Positions 1 through 8,347 of a DNA stretch of 64,000 bases are shown in pieces (position 1 is the stretch's first letter; each line of letters begins with the position of its first letter). Made by a program: the position numbers and the translations under genes. Source of the DNA: Curtobacterium sp. VKM Ac-2922 (GTDB lineage: Bacteria > Actinomycetota > Actinomycetes > Actinomycetales > Microbacteriaceae); the NCBI RefSeq assembly GCF_022815645.1, contig NZ_JALGRO010000012.1, positions 62,001 through 126,000 of the forward strand, in the 5' to 3' direction. The notes under the pieces were generated by a model. The model was not told the DNA's origin. It saw only the letters and a program-made list of their open reading frames with translations, and ran no database searches.

Positions 1-384
1 CCACTCGCGTTCCGCGGCCAGGAACACCTCGCGCGACCGACCGCCGGGGTGTCCGTGGGACCGGGCCCGGGGGCGGGAGTCGCGACGTGCCGTGGGTGGT
101 GCGTAGGCGTCGCGGGCCGTGCCGGTCCTCCAGTCCGATCCGCCGGACGGTGCCGTCGGGGCGGACGTGGGGCGGGACCCCGTGTCGTAGGCGCGCCGGG
201 CGGCGGGGGTGCCGACGCGTTCCCACGCGATCTGGACGCGGCGGAACCGGACGGCGTCCCCGCCCAGGTCGGGGTGCGTCTCGCGCGCGGCGCGGCGGTA
301 GGCGCGACGGAGTTCCTCGTCGTCGGCGGTCGCGGCGACGCCGAGGACTTCGTACGGGGTGGCGTCGGCCGGGCTGTCGGTCAT
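1..384 (-). CDS. J-domain (DnaJ-like) protein, N-terminal part
   Basis: The reading frame starts at the ATG complementary to 382-384 and runs off the left edge without a stop, giving the first 128 residues. Residues 10-70 form a J-domain: the start reads TPYEVLGVAATADDEELRRA and the signature HPD loop follows as THPDLGG. J-domains stimulate the ATPase of Hsp70 (DnaK). After about residue 70 the chain is rich in Ser, Arg, Pro and Gly with no glycine/phenylalanine-rich or zinc-finger region visible, so this is more likely a stand-alone J-domain protein than DnaJ itself. The C-terminal part lies outside the window, so its specific job cannot be told. Confidence 0.85.
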   Translation of the reverse strand, partial: MTDSPADATPYEVLGVAATADDEELRRAYRRAARETHPDLGGDAVRFRRVQIAWERVGTPAARRAYDTGSRPTSAPTAPSGGSDWRTGTARDAYAPPTARRDSRPRARSHGHPGGRSREVFLAAEREW

Positions 385-482
385 GGCCCTGGCACAGTAC
401 CCGACCGTTCGTATGGACCAGCCGCATGCGCGCTGCGGACTGCCTGGAGGTCCCACCGACGCTGCGGGAGCGGTGCGGACCG

Positions 483-1607
483 TCAGGTGGCCGGGTCCAG
501 GACCTGCAGCACCACGGGCAGGTCGAGGAACCGTCCGACGTGGCCGGCGGCGGCCTCGACGGCACGGGTGGCCGCGCCGGACAGTGCGGCGAACGGCGTC
601 ACGGTGATGCGGACGTCGCGGGTGCGTTCGGTGGTGCGCCAGGTGCCGACGACCTGTCCGCGGTGCACGACCATCGCCAGGAACATGCCGTTGGCGCCGG
701 GGACGACCCGGTGCGCGTGCTCGGGGGCCAGGTGGCCCGTGCGGTCGGCGTACCCGAGCAGGTACTCGTCGAAGCCGGGCAGCAGGTGCGCGCGGGTCAG
801 CTGCGCTGGGTCTGGCTCAGGGCGGTCGGCGAGCGCGAGGAGTCCGCCGCCGAGGTCCTCGATCGTGTCGCCTGCTGCGGCCCGGGCCCGGCGGAGGTCG
901 CCGCGCGGCAGCTTCGTCCAGTGCGCGGCGTCGGACTCGGTCGCCGGCCCGCGGCCCCGCAGGTACCCGACCAGTGTGCGGCGGAGTGCCTCGTCGTGGT
1001 CGGGCACGGGCTCGGTGGCGGGTGCCCACTCGTCCAGCAGGACGAGCTCCTGTCCCACGCGGCCGGTCGGTCCCCACGCGACGAGTCCCTGCTGCGACAG
1101 GTGCAGCAGCAGGTGGTACCCGCGCTGGCCCGCGGGGTCGATGCCCGCGTCGCGCCAGCGGGCGAAGACGTCGTCGCGACCGAGGGACCTCCCGCCCTGC
1201 AGCATGGCGATCGTGGCGTCACGGGCCCGCCCGACCAGCGCGTCGTCGATCTCCAGCTCGCGCGCCCGCCGGGTCAGTCCGCGCAGGGTCCGCTCGGCGG
1301 TCAGCGACAGGATCGTCCGCAGCGTGTCGGCGTGCAGGACGTGCAGGGTCCCGCGCATCGGCCACGACCGGACGAAGTCGCCCCGGTCGAGCGCGGCACG
1401 GACGTCGGCGCGCGTCATGCCGAGGGCGCGTGCGCCGACGGCCCACAGGGACTGGCCGAGGTCCTGCCCCTGCAGCGCGTGCAGGTGCTGCACGACGTCG
1501 AGCGGTGTCCCGCCCCGGTGCCCGACGTGCTGGGCGGCCAGGCGCATCGCACGCAGCTGGACGGCGGTCGGGGGCACGGGGACAGAGCCGTCGGTTGCGG
1601 TGCTCAT
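483..1607 (-). CDS. Winged-helix HTH_42 (AlkZ-like) protein, candidate DNA glycosylase
   Basis: A 374-residue protein of the HTH_42 (winged-helix DNA-binding, formerly DUF1006) superfamily. This superfamily contains the bacterial glycosylases AlkZ and YcaQ/AlkX, which remove alkylated or crosslinked bases. Residues 46-48 are Gln-Gly-Gln within HALQGQDLGQ, the position of the catalytic QxQ motif of AlkZ-type members. SWPMRGTLH (about residues 101-109) is the other family hallmark. Length is typical. It is followed by the phosphotransferase gene upstream on the same strand, with only 19 bases between them. Family membership is seen directly; glycosylase activity and substrate are inferred. Confidence 0.8.
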   Translation of the reverse strand: MSTATDGSVPVPPTAVQLRAMRLAAQHVGHRGGTPLDVVQHLHALQGQDLGQSLWAVGARALGMTRADVRAALDRGDFVRSWPMRGTLHVLHADTLRTILSLTAERTLRGLTRRARELEIDDALVGRARDATIAMLQGGRSLGRDDVFARWRDAGIDPAGQRGYHLLLHLSQQGLVAWGPTGRVGQELVLLDEWAPATEPVPDHDEALRRTLVGYLRGRGPATESDAAHWTKLPRGDLRRARAAAGDTIEDLGGGLLALADRPEPDPAQLTRAHLLPGFDEYLLGYADRTGHLAPEHAHRVVPGANGMFLAMVVHRGQVVGTWRTTERTRDVRITVTPFAALSGAATRAVEAAAGHVGRFLDLPVVLQVLDPAT

Positions 1608-1626
1608 GCCGTGCTCGTGCTCGTGC

Positions 1627-2373
1627 TCAGGCGACCGCGCGGGTGATCGCGTCGGCGTGCTCGTCGAGGTAGGCGACGTCGGCGCGGTACAGCTCGGCGT
1701 GTCCGTGCTGCAGGTCGCTGACGAACTTCGGGTTGCCGGCGGCGGCCTCGGACTCCAGCGTGGTCACGAGTGCCACGATCGAGGCCACCATCGTCGGCGC
1801 GAGCCGGGCGCGGGACTCGGCGTCGAGCCCGTACGCGCCGCAGAACTCCGCCGCGCGGGCCAGGCGTTCGTCGAGCGACGGCGCGGTGCTGCCCTCGACC
1901 ACCCCGGTGGTGAAGGGCGCGAACCGGTAGACCGCACTGGCGACGTCCCACACCCGGGGGCCGGGGTGCGCCGTGTCGAAGTCGATGACGCCGACGGCCT
2001 GGATGCCGTCGTACACGCAGTTGTAGGGCGCGAAGTCCCCGTGCACGACGGTCTCGACGGGCGACCGCGCGGACTGCGACCAGACGTCCACCGCATCGTC
2101 GAGCGGGAACGTGGCGGCGGCGTCGTGGTAGTGCCGGAGCAGCCGGGCGCTGGTGACGAGCGCGGCCTCGCTGGCGATGTCCTCGGTCCACGGGTACTCG
2201 CCCGCGACGCCGGGGACGAACGACACGGTCTCGAGGGTGTCGCCGAGGGCGATGGGTTCCGGTGCCGCGACGAAGCCCTGCTCGTGCAGGTGCCCGAGCA
2301 GGCGGTGCACGGTGGGGGTCCACGGTCCGGCCGGCCGGTGCACGCGGTCCGCTGCCCTGGTGATGCGCTCCAT
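1627..2373 (-). CDS. Aminoglycoside-phosphotransferase-fold small-molecule kinase
   Basis: A 248-residue protein with the APH/choline-kinase fold. The catalytic loop HGDFAPYN (near residue 113) and the following VIDFDTAHPGPRVWD, which supplies the metal-binding Asp, are intact. The N-lobe is short. Such proteins transfer phosphate from ATP to hydroxylated small molecules; the substrate cannot be read from sequence, and most environmental members are not resistance enzymes. A strong ribosome site (AGGAGGG) precedes the ATG, which supports this start. The stop lies 19 bases before the HTH_42 gene, so the two may be cotranscribed. Confidence 0.85.
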   Translation of the reverse strand: MERITRAADRVHRPAGPWTPTVHRLLGHLHEQGFVAAPEPIALGDTLETVSFVPGVAGEYPWTEDIASEAALVTSARLLRHYHDAAATFPLDDAVDVWSQSARSPVETVVHGDFAPYNCVYDGIQAVGVIDFDTAHPGPRVWDVASAVYRFAPFTTGVVEGSTAPSLDERLARAAEFCGAYGLDAESRARLAPTMVASIVALVTTLESEAAAGNPKFVSDLQHGHAELYRADVAYLDEHADAITRAVA

Positions 2374-2541
2374 GAGAGCCCTCCTGTCGCGGTCGTCGTC
2401 ATTGACGTGCTGCTGACGTGTCGGTCAGCGTAGCGGCTCGGTGCCACCGATGTCGCGATCCATCCGTGATCGGACAAGGCCGTCGCGGCACCCACGCTCC
2501 AGCCGCTCGTGCGCTCTGCCAGCTCGCTCGGACGGCCCGCG

Positions 2542-3447
2542 CTACCGCTGCTCGCGCAACCAGCTCGGCCCGTGGACCACGACCTGGTCGCCCAGCGCGC
2601 TCACCCGGGCCCGCAGACCCCGGTCGGCGGTCACCACGACGACCGGTGCGGCCCCCGCGGCCACGGCTGCGGCGGCCGTCTCGACGACGGCGTCGTCCCC
2701 GGAGCCGTCGGCACGGACGACCGCGACGGTGTCCGGCCGGTCGTCGGAGGCGTCGGCGTCGCGTGCAGCACCCTCGAGCACCACGGACCAGCGCGGCCAC
2801 CACCGGTCGAACCCGAGTCCGAGCGCGGCGGCGGGGAGCCCCGAGGCGGCGAGCGCCGTCACCCCGTCGAGCAGCCGGGTGGCCGCGCCGGCACGGTCCT
2901 TCCACCAGCCGTCGGGCACGCTGCCGACGACGTTCGCCGCGTCGACGACCACGTGCGGGGTGACGTCGATCACCGCGCGGAGAGCCGGCCACGATGCGCC
3001 GAAGCCCGGGTGCAGGGGCAGGTCGTCGACCTCGGCGACCGGGACCCACGACAGCGCCAGGCTCTCGCGGTCGGCGATGACGGGCTCGAACGGACGGGCA
3101 GCGCGGCCGACGACGGTCGTGTAGGTCCAGAACCCCAGGTCGAGCACGGCCGTGTGGCGCAGGTCGACGCCGCCGTCGGGCACCCCCGCTTCTTCCGCGG
3201 ACTCGCGGAGCGCTCCGGTGACGGCGTCCTCGTGCTGGTGGCGAGCACCGCCGGGGATCCCCCACGTGCCGCCGTGGTGGCTCCACTCGACACGGTGCTG
3301 CAGCAGCACGCGGCCGGCGCCGTCGTCGACCAGCAGGCCGGCGGCTCCGAACAGTCCCCACGCCTTGGTGCCGTCGGGTCCGTACGCCCAGGCGTCGCCG
3401 GGATCGCGGGGACCGGGTGGCGGACCAGGGGGCAGGACGTCGGGCAC
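2542..3447 (-). CDS. Nudix hydrolase fused to a NYN/PIN-like nuclease domain
   Basis: I place the start at a GTG at 3447, which has an AGGGTGG ribosome site; the longer frame upstream would run into the TPP riboswitch. The 301-residue product has a complete Nudix box at residues 66-88 (G66, E72, R80-E81, E84-E85, G87), so pyrophosphohydrolase activity is likely. From about residue 160 a second domain begins with [12 protein letters not shown] (D168, N171) and ends with a TAD at 273-275 ([13 protein letters not shown]), the acidic pattern of NYN/YacP-like PIN nucleases. The fusion suggests processing of an RNA end or a nucleotide-linked substrate, but that is inference. It is transcribed away from the thiamin operon, and nothing visible links the two. 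Confidence 0.85.
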   Translation of the reverse strand: MPDVLPPGPPPGPRDPGDAWAYGPDGTKAWGLFGAAGLLVDDGAGRVLLQHRVEWSHHGGTWGIPGGARHQHEDAVTGALRESAEEAGVPDGGVDLRHTAVLDLGFWTYTTVVGRAARPFEPVIADRESLALSWVPVAEVDDLPLHPGFGASWPALRAVIDVTPHVVVDAANVVGSVPDGWWKDRAGAATRLLDGVTALAASGLPAAALGLGFDRWWPRWSVVLEGAARDADASDDRPDTVAVVRADGSGDDAVVETAAAAVAAGAAPVVVVTADRGLRARVSALGDQVVVHGPSWLREQR

Positions 3448-3521
3448 GTGTCCACCCTTCCACACGCTCCTCGCACGCGGCCGTGATGCGTCGCTCGGCG
3501 TCGTGTACGGTGCTGCCCAGA

Positions 3522-3594
3522 GACACGGGGTGCCGCATCCAGCGGCTGAGATCACACCCGTCGAACCTGCTCGAGCTCGTACTCGCGAAGGGAT
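3522..3594 (+). promoter_or_regulatory. TPP riboswitch (THI element)
   Basis: The conserved elements of the thiamin pyrophosphate aptamer occur in order: GACACGGGGTGCC, GGCTGAGAT, ACCCGTCGAACCTG, and the closing CGAAGGGA. It sits directly before thiM. The only good ribosome site for thiM is GAAGGGA at 3587-3593, six bases before the ATG, and this is the 3' strand of the aptamer itself. TPP binding should therefore mask the site directly, with no separate expression platform needed. Confidence 0.95.
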
Positions 3595-3599
3595 CGTCC

Positions 3600-4445
3600 A
3601 TGGAGAACGCTGCGCCCGCACGGGCTGCGCACACCGCCGAACTGCTCGAGGCCGTCCGTGCCCGGAGTCCCCTGGTGCAGTGCATCACGAACACGGTGGT
3701 GCAGAACGTCACCGCGAACGTGCTGCTGGCACTCGGCGCCTCGGCCGCGATGGTCGACGTGCCGACCGAGGCCGGACCGTTCGCCGGGATCGCCGACGCC
3801 CTGCTGGTCAACACCGGCACACCGCACGCCGAGCCGCGTGCCGCGTCGGTCGAGGCCGCCAGGGCGGCCACGACTGCCGGGACGCCGTGGGTCCTGGACC
3901 CGGTGGCCGTCGGGTCGCTGCCGGTCCGGACGGCCCTGGCGCGCGAGCTCCTCGCGCTCCGACCGACGGTGCTGCGTGGCAACGCGTCCGAGGTGCTCGC
4001 CCTGCTCGGGACGTCGGCCGGTGGGCGCGGGGTCGACAGCACGGCGGGTACCGAGGACGCGCGCGGATCGGCGGTCGCCGCGGCCGGGAGGACCGTGGGC
4101 GCGGTGGCTGTTTCGGGTCCCGTCGACCTGGTGGTCGGCCCCGGGGCACCCGGCGGCCCCGGCACGCTGGTCCGGGTCGGGAACGGCACCGACCTGCTCA
4201 CGCGGATCACCGGTGGCGGGTGCGCCCTCGGCGCGGTGATCGCCGCGTTCACGGCGGTGACCGACGGCGATGCGGTCGCCGCCGCGGTGGCCGGAACGAC
4301 GGTGCACACCGTTGCAGCCGAACTCGCCGCACGGGACGCCGCCGGTCCGGGGACCTTCCAGCCGCTGTTCCTCGACCGGTTGGCCGCGCTGACACCCGAG
4401 GACGTCGTCCGGCACGCCCGGGTCACCGAGGAGTCGACGGCGTGA
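3600..4445 (+). CDS. thiM: Hydroxyethylthiazole kinase
   Basis: A 281-residue ThiM, which phosphorylates 4-methyl-5-(2-hydroxyethyl)thiazole for thiamin salvage. Visible hallmarks are the N-terminal [18 protein letters not shown], the substrate region [15 protein letters not shown], and the glycine-rich anion hole [14 protein letters not shown] with its conserved Cys. The ATG at 3600 follows the riboswitch at once. A longer frame opens upstream but would translate through the aptamer. Its stop overlaps the thiE start as GTGA, implying translational coupling. Expression should fall when TPP is plentiful. Confidence 0.96.
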   Translation: MENAAPARAAHTAELLEAVRARSPLVQCITNTVVQNVTANVLLALGASAAMVDVPTEAGPFAGIADALLVNTGTPHAEPRAASVEAARAATTAGTPWVLDPVAVGSLPVRTALARELLALRPTVLRGNASEVLALLGTSAGGRGVDSTAGTEDARGSAVAAAGRTVGAVAVSGPVDLVVGPGAPGGPGTLVRVGNGTDLLTRITGGGCALGAVIAAFTAVTDGDAVAAAVAGTTVHTVAAELAARDAAGPGTFQPLFLDRLAALTPEDVVRHARVTEESTA

Positions 4446-5191
4446 CCGGGGCGTGGACCGACGAACCGTGGGACGTCGGCGTGTACCTGGTGACCGACGG
4501 CACGCTGTGCGACCGGCACGGACACGGGGTGCTCGCCGTGGTCCGGGCTGCCGTCCGCGCGGGTGTTCGGATCGTGCAGGTGCGGGACAAGGACGCGAGC
4601 GCGCGGGACCTGCTGGCGCTGACGGCCGCCGTGGCGGACGCGGTCGGCGACACCGCGCGGGTGGTGGTCGACGACCGACTCGACGTGGTGCTGGCCGCGC
4701 GGCACGCGGGGCACCGCGTCGCCGGCGTGCACCTCGGGCAGTCGGACGTGCCCGTCACCGCAGCGCGTGCCCTGCTCGGCCCGGAGACGCTGGTCGGCCT
4801 GACCGCGAACACCCCGGAGCACCTCACAGCGCTGGACCGGCTGCCCCGCGGCACGGTCGACCTGCTCGGGGTCGGTGTCGTGCACCCCACGGCGAGCAAG
4901 CCCGACCACCCGCCGGCGCTCGGGATCGCCGGGTTCGCCGGCATCGCCGACCGGGCGGAGCTGCCCTGCGTGGCGATCGGCGGCGTGACGCTCGACGACG
5001 TCGCCCCACTCCGGGCAGCCGGCGCTGCCGGTGTCGCCGTGGTGTCGGGCATCTGCGCGGCCGCCGACCCGGGCGCTGCTGCGGCGGCGTTCGTGTCGGC
5101 GTGGCGCGGTGCCGGACCCGGCCGTGCGCCGGACGGGCGGGTGGGCGTCGGACGGCTGCCGGGCCTCCTGGCCGACGGGGGTGCGCGGTGA
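4442..5191 (+). CDS. thiE: Thiamin-phosphate synthase
   Basis: A 249-residue TIM-barrel ThiE, which joins HMP-pyrophosphate and thiazole phosphate to make thiamin phosphate. Supporting motifs are [22 protein letters not shown] (pyrophosphate binding), [19 protein letters not shown] and [12 protein letters not shown]. The start is the GTG at 4442, overlapping the thiM stop; the true start is not the far upstream one of the open frame. The protein is somewhat longer than usual because of a glycine/proline-rich C-terminal tail of about 30 residues. It overlaps thiD by four bases (GTGA). Second gene of the TPP-controlled operon. Confidence 0.96.
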   Translation: MTGAWTDEPWDVGVYLVTDGTLCDRHGHGVLAVVRAAVRAGVRIVQVRDKDASARDLLALTAAVADAVGDTARVVVDDRLDVVLAARHAGHRVAGVHLGQSDVPVTAARALLGPETLVGLTANTPEHLTALDRLPRGTVDLLGVGVVHPTASKPDHPPALGIAGFAGIADRAELPCVAIGGVTLDDVAPLRAAGAAGVAVVSGICAAADPGAAAAAFVSAWRGAGPGRAPDGRVGVGRLPGLLADGGAR

Positions 5192-6735
5192 GCGGGCCGG
5201 TGCGCGTGCTGAGCATCGCCGGGACCGACCCGACCGGCGGCGCCGGACTGCAGGCCGACCTGAAGGCGATCGCCGCACACGACGGGTACGGGATGGCGGT
5301 CGTGACCGCGGTGGTCGCGCAGAACACGCGCGGCGTGCGGTCGGTGCACGTGCCGGGCGTCGAGGTGCTGCGCGACCAGCTGGACGCGGTGTCGGACGAC
5401 GTGGTCGTGGACGCCGTGAAGATCGGGATGCTCGGCACGACCGCCGTCGTCCGGCAGGTCGCCGAGTGGCTCCGTGCGCACCGGCCACCCGTCGTGGTCG
5501 TCGACCCGGTGATGGTCGCCACGAGCGGTGACCGGCTGCTCGACCACGACGCCGAACGCGCGGTGACGGAGCTGTTCGCGCTCGCGGACCTGGTCACGCC
5601 GAACCGGTCCGAGCTGGCGGTGCTGACGGGGCTCGTGGACCCGTCGGCTCCGGACGCAGACCCCGTGGCCGCCGCCCGCGTGGTGGCCGCCGCGTTCGAC
5701 GTCCTGGTGCTGGCGAAGGGCGGGCACGGGGACGGGCCGAGCTCGGACGACGTGCTCGTGGCACCCGACGGCAGCGTCCGGGTGTTCCGGGCCGCACGGG
5801 TCGCGACGACGAACACGCACGGCACGGGCTGCTCGCTGTCCAGCGCGATCGCGACCTTGGCCGCGCAGCACGGCGACTGGGAGGTGGCGGTGGGGCTCGC
5901 GAAGGACTGGCTGACCAACGCACTGCGCGGAGCGGACACCCTGCACGTCGGAGCGGGCGCCGGGCCGATCGACCACGGCGCCGTCGTGCGGGCAGCCCTG
6001 CCCGTCGTCCGGTGGACCGATGCGTGGTGGCGGGACGTGCACGAGGTGCTCGACGCCACGATCCGCTCCCCGTTCCTGGTGGCACTCGGAGACGGCACGC
6101 TCGAGGACGCCGTGTTCGCCGGGTACCTGGCGCAGGACGTGCACTACCTGCGGGCGTACGAGCGGCACCTGGCGGCGCTCGGCCGAGGTGCGACGGGCGA
6201 CGCAGCCGCGTTCTGGACCCGGGCAGCGGCGGGGTGTGCGGACGAGGCGGCGGCGCTGCACCACCGTCGACTGGGCGGCACCCGGGCGGACGGCGGGGTG
6301 CACCCGACGTGTGCGGGCTACCTGGCGCACCTCGACGCGGCGGCACGGGACTCGGACGCCGTGCTCGCCGCCGCCGTGTTGCCGTGCTTCCGCGTGTACG
6401 CGTGGGTCGGTGAGCAGCTGCGGCAGCCGGCGGCGGGACACCCGTTCGCCGACTGGGTCAGCGCCTACGGCGACCCGGCGTTCGCGGCGGCGAGCCGGAG
6501 TGCGACCGACCACGTCGAGGAGCTGGCCGCGGCGTCGACCCCGGCGGTCCGAGGGCGGATGGCGCGTGCCTTCCGGACGTCGACCGCGTGGGAGGCGGCG
6601 TTCTTCGCGATGCCCTACGACCTCGGCGAGGGCTCCTCGCGCGGCGTGGCCGCACCCGGAGCGAGCCGCACCAGCCGGACGTCGAGCGCGCCGTCGTCGG
6701 ACACCGTGCAGCGCATCCAGGTGTGGTCCGGCTGA
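5188..6735 (+). CDS. thiD: HMP/HMP-P kinase fused to TenA (thiaminase II-like)
   Basis: A 515-residue fusion. Residues 1-265 are ThiD: SIAGTDPTGGAGLQADLKA, VTPNRSELAVLTG and NTHGTGCSLSSAI are the kinase hallmarks. Residues 275-480 are TenA, which recovers the pyrimidine from degraded thiamin. The TenA catalytic set is present: D317 (YLAQDVHYL), C400 (LPCFRVYAWVG) and E469 (TAWEAAFFAMP). The fusion lets one protein release and phosphorylate HMP. With thiM and thiE and without thiC or thiG here, the operon looks like salvage. The last 41 residues lie antisense to the C-terminus of the phosphoesterase gene (121-base overlap) and are Ser/Arg-rich, so the stop was probably lost and read through. 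Confidence 0.95.
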   Translation: MSGPVRVLSIAGTDPTGGAGLQADLKAIAAHDGYGMAVVTAVVAQNTRGVRSVHVPGVEVLRDQLDAVSDDVVVDAVKIGMLGTTAVVRQVAEWLRAHRPPVVVVDPVMVATSGDRLLDHDAERAVTELFALADLVTPNRSELAVLTGLVDPSAPDADPVAAARVVAAAFDVLVLAKGGHGDGPSSDDVLVAPDGSVRVFRAARVATTNTHGTGCSLSSAIATLAAQHGDWEVAVGLAKDWLTNALRGADTLHVGAGAGPIDHGAVVRAALPVVRWTDAWWRDVHEVLDATIRSPFLVALGDGTLEDAVFAGYLAQDVHYLRAYERHLAALGRGATGDAAAFWTRAAAGCADEAAALHHRRLGGTRADGGVHPTCAGYLAHLDAAARDSDAVLAAAVLPCFRVYAWVGEQLRQPAAGHPFADWVSAYGDPAFAAASRSATDHVEELAAASTPAVRGRMARAFRTSTAWEAAFFAMPYDLGEGSSRGVAAPGASRTSRTSSAPSSDTVQRIQVWSG

Positions 6736-7157
6736 CGACGACGGTCGGTGGGTGATCCGGGGTTGAGCAGCCGCAGGCCACCGGGGGCCGCGGTGTCCCA
6801 GGGGATGTGGGAGTGCCCGAAGACGAGCACGTCGGTGTCGGGGTACGCGGCCTCGGCGCGACGTTCCCGCCCGGTCGCCGAGCCGGTCTCGTGCACGACG
6901 GCGAACCGCAGTCGCTCGACGGTGACCCGGGCGACGACGGGCAGGCGATCGTCGAACTCCGGGCCGTCGTTGTTGCCGCGGACCCCGACGAACGAGCGGC
7001 TGCGGGCCTGCAGGGCGTCGAGGGTCGCCAGGTCCAGCCAGTCGCCCGCGTGCACGACCAGGTCGGCGGCGTCGATGTCGTCCCACAGTGCCGCGGGCAG
7101 GTCCTTCGCCCGCTTCGGCAGGTGGGTGTCCGACAGCAGCAGGAGCGCGGTGCTCAC
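6615..7157 (-). CDS. YfcE-type metallophosphoesterase
   Basis: A 180-residue calcineurin-fold phosphoesterase. All metal-binding blocks are present: SDTHLP, VVHAGDW, VRGNND, VVHETGS and FGHSHIP. Short YfcE/MJ0936 proteins hydrolyse phosphodiesters in vitro, and the cellular substrate is usually unknown. The start is a GTG that overlaps the stop of the MarR gene as GTGA, so the two form a coupled operon. Its 3' end overlaps the thiD-tenA gene by 121 bases in the convergent direction. Confidence 0.9.
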   Translation of the reverse strand: MSTALLLLSDTHLPKRAKDLPAALWDDIDAADLVVHAGDWLDLATLDALQARSRSFVGVRGNNDGPEFDDRLPVVARVTVERLRFAVVHETGSATGRERRAEAAYPDTDVLVFGHSHIPWDTAAPGGLRLLNPGSPTDRRRQPDHTWMRCTVSDDGALDVRLVRLAPGAATPREEPSPRS

Positions 7158-7675
7158 GAGTCGGCGTCGGGATCCGCGTGCGCGTCGGCGTCCGCGTCGG
7201 GATCCGCATCCGGGTCACGGTGCGGCATCGGCAGGCCCGCCTCGTCGGCCTGGCCGAGCCGCTCGAGCAGGCCGGCCAGCAGGGCGATGTCGTCGTCGGA
7301 CCAGCTCGCGATCCGCTCGTCGAGCGCGTCCCGGTGCAGCTGCACGGACCGGTCGAGTGCCGCGCACCCGGCGTCGGTCGCCTCGAGCGGCTTCGCGTTG
7401 CCGGTGCCACCGTCCGTCGTGCGGATCAGCCCGGCCGCCAGCAGGCCCGCGAGCTGGCGCGAGATCGTCGAGCGGTTCAGGTGCAGGTAGCGCGCGATGT
7501 CGATCGCCATGCAGCCGGGGTGCTGCACGACGAAGTCGACGAGCGACTGGTCGACGATGCTCAGGACCGCATCGGTGCCGCGTGCCCGGATGCTCGCTCG
7601 CCGGGTGATGCGCGACAGCTCGGTGTACGCGCGACCGATGTCGGCGGTGCGGACGTCGGGCCTCGGCTGGTTCAT
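7154..7675 (-). CDS. MarR-family transcriptional regulator
   Basis: A 173-residue winged-helix regulator. The DNA-binding region reads CMAIDIARYLHLNRSTISRQ followed by a wing (RTTDGGTGNAKPLEATDAG). The start at 7675 is chosen because GGAGG lies four bases before it; an in-frame ATG at 7690 has no site. The C-terminus ends in an odd Asp-Ala/Asp-Pro repeat (DPDADPDADADAHADPDADS), encoded by imperfect six-base repeats at 7157-7220. The gene is translationally coupled to the phosphoesterase. Ligand and targets are unknown; autoregulation is the default expectation. Confidence 0.88.
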   Translation of the reverse strand: MNQPRPDVRTADIGRAYTELSRITRRASIRARGTDAVLSIVDQSLVDFVVQHPGCMAIDIARYLHLNRSTISRQLAGLLAAGLIRTTDGGTGNAKPLEATDAGCAALDRSVQLHRDALDERIASWSDDDIALLAGLLERLGQADEAGLPMPHRDPDADPDADADAHADPDADS

Positions 7676-7864
7676 GGTGCCTCCAACCATCGTGTTCCCT
7701 CGGCGGTCACCATACCTGTGGGTCTCCGCACCAGACCGCGACGCACCGAGGTCGTCTGCGCGATCCGGCCTGCTCGTGCGTCTTCGCGCAGGCGGTCACG
7801 GTTCGACCGTCAGACCGACCACGACCCGTCCCGGCCGTCGCACCGACGTGTGGGACGGCCGCCG

Positions 7865-8326
7865 TCACTCGCCGCGGATCGCCGCCTGCAGGGTCGGGAT
7901 GTCGAGCTTCACCATCTGCATCATCGCCTGGAACGCCCGCGCCGAGGCCTCGGGGTCGCCGCCCGCGCTCATCAGCTCGCCCCAGTTCGCCGGGGTGACC
8001 TGCCACGACACCCCCCACGCGTCGGTGAGCCAACCGCACATCGAGGGCGTCGCTCCGTTCGCCAGGAACGCGTCCCAGATGCGGTCGAGTTCGTCCTGGT
8101 CGTCGACGTCGACCTGGAACGAGATCGCGTCCGAGTGCGGGTGCCCGGGGCCGGCGTTCATCGCCCGGTACGGCTGACCGTGCAGCCGGAACTGCACGAC
8201 GAGCGTCGACCCGTCGGGCAGGCGGTCGACGTGGTCGACCGACGAGTCGGGGATGACAGAAGCGTAGAAGGTGGCGGCCTCTTCGGCCTGCCCGTCGAAC
8301 CAGATGAAGGGGACGATCTGCCGCAT
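7865..8326 (-). CDS. VOC-superfamily PhnB-like protein
   Basis: A 153-residue protein of the PhnB/3-demethylubiquinone-methyltransferase-like branch of the vicinal-oxygen-chelate fold. Typical strings are RQIVPFIWFDGQAEEAATFY, PHSDAISFQVDVDDQDE, GWLTDAWGVSWQVTP and the C-terminal AFQAMMQMVKLDI. These proteins are common in actinobacteria, and their substrates are mostly unknown. It lies 21 bases after the GNAT gene on the same strand, so the two are probably cotranscribed. The 189 bases between it and the MarR gene hold no convincing gene. Confidence 0.85.
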   Translation of the reverse strand: MRQIVPFIWFDGQAEEAATFYASVIPDSSVDHVDRLPDGSTLVVQFRLHGQPYRAMNAGPGHPHSDAISFQVDVDDQDELDRIWDAFLANGATPSMCGWLTDAWGVSWQVTPANWGELMSAGGDPEASARAFQAMMQMVKLDIPTLQAAIRGE

Positions 8327-8347
8327 GGTGTGTCCTGTCGTCGTGGC

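Noticed and set aside
2399..5488. A 1029-codon minus-strand frame across the thiamin operon
   Set aside because: It covers thiM, thiE and the TPP riboswitch, all with strong motifs on the plus strand.
7157..7220. Phase-variable coding repeat in the MarR gene
   Set aside because: The units are six bases long and imperfect, so slippage would not shift the frame; only length change is plausible.
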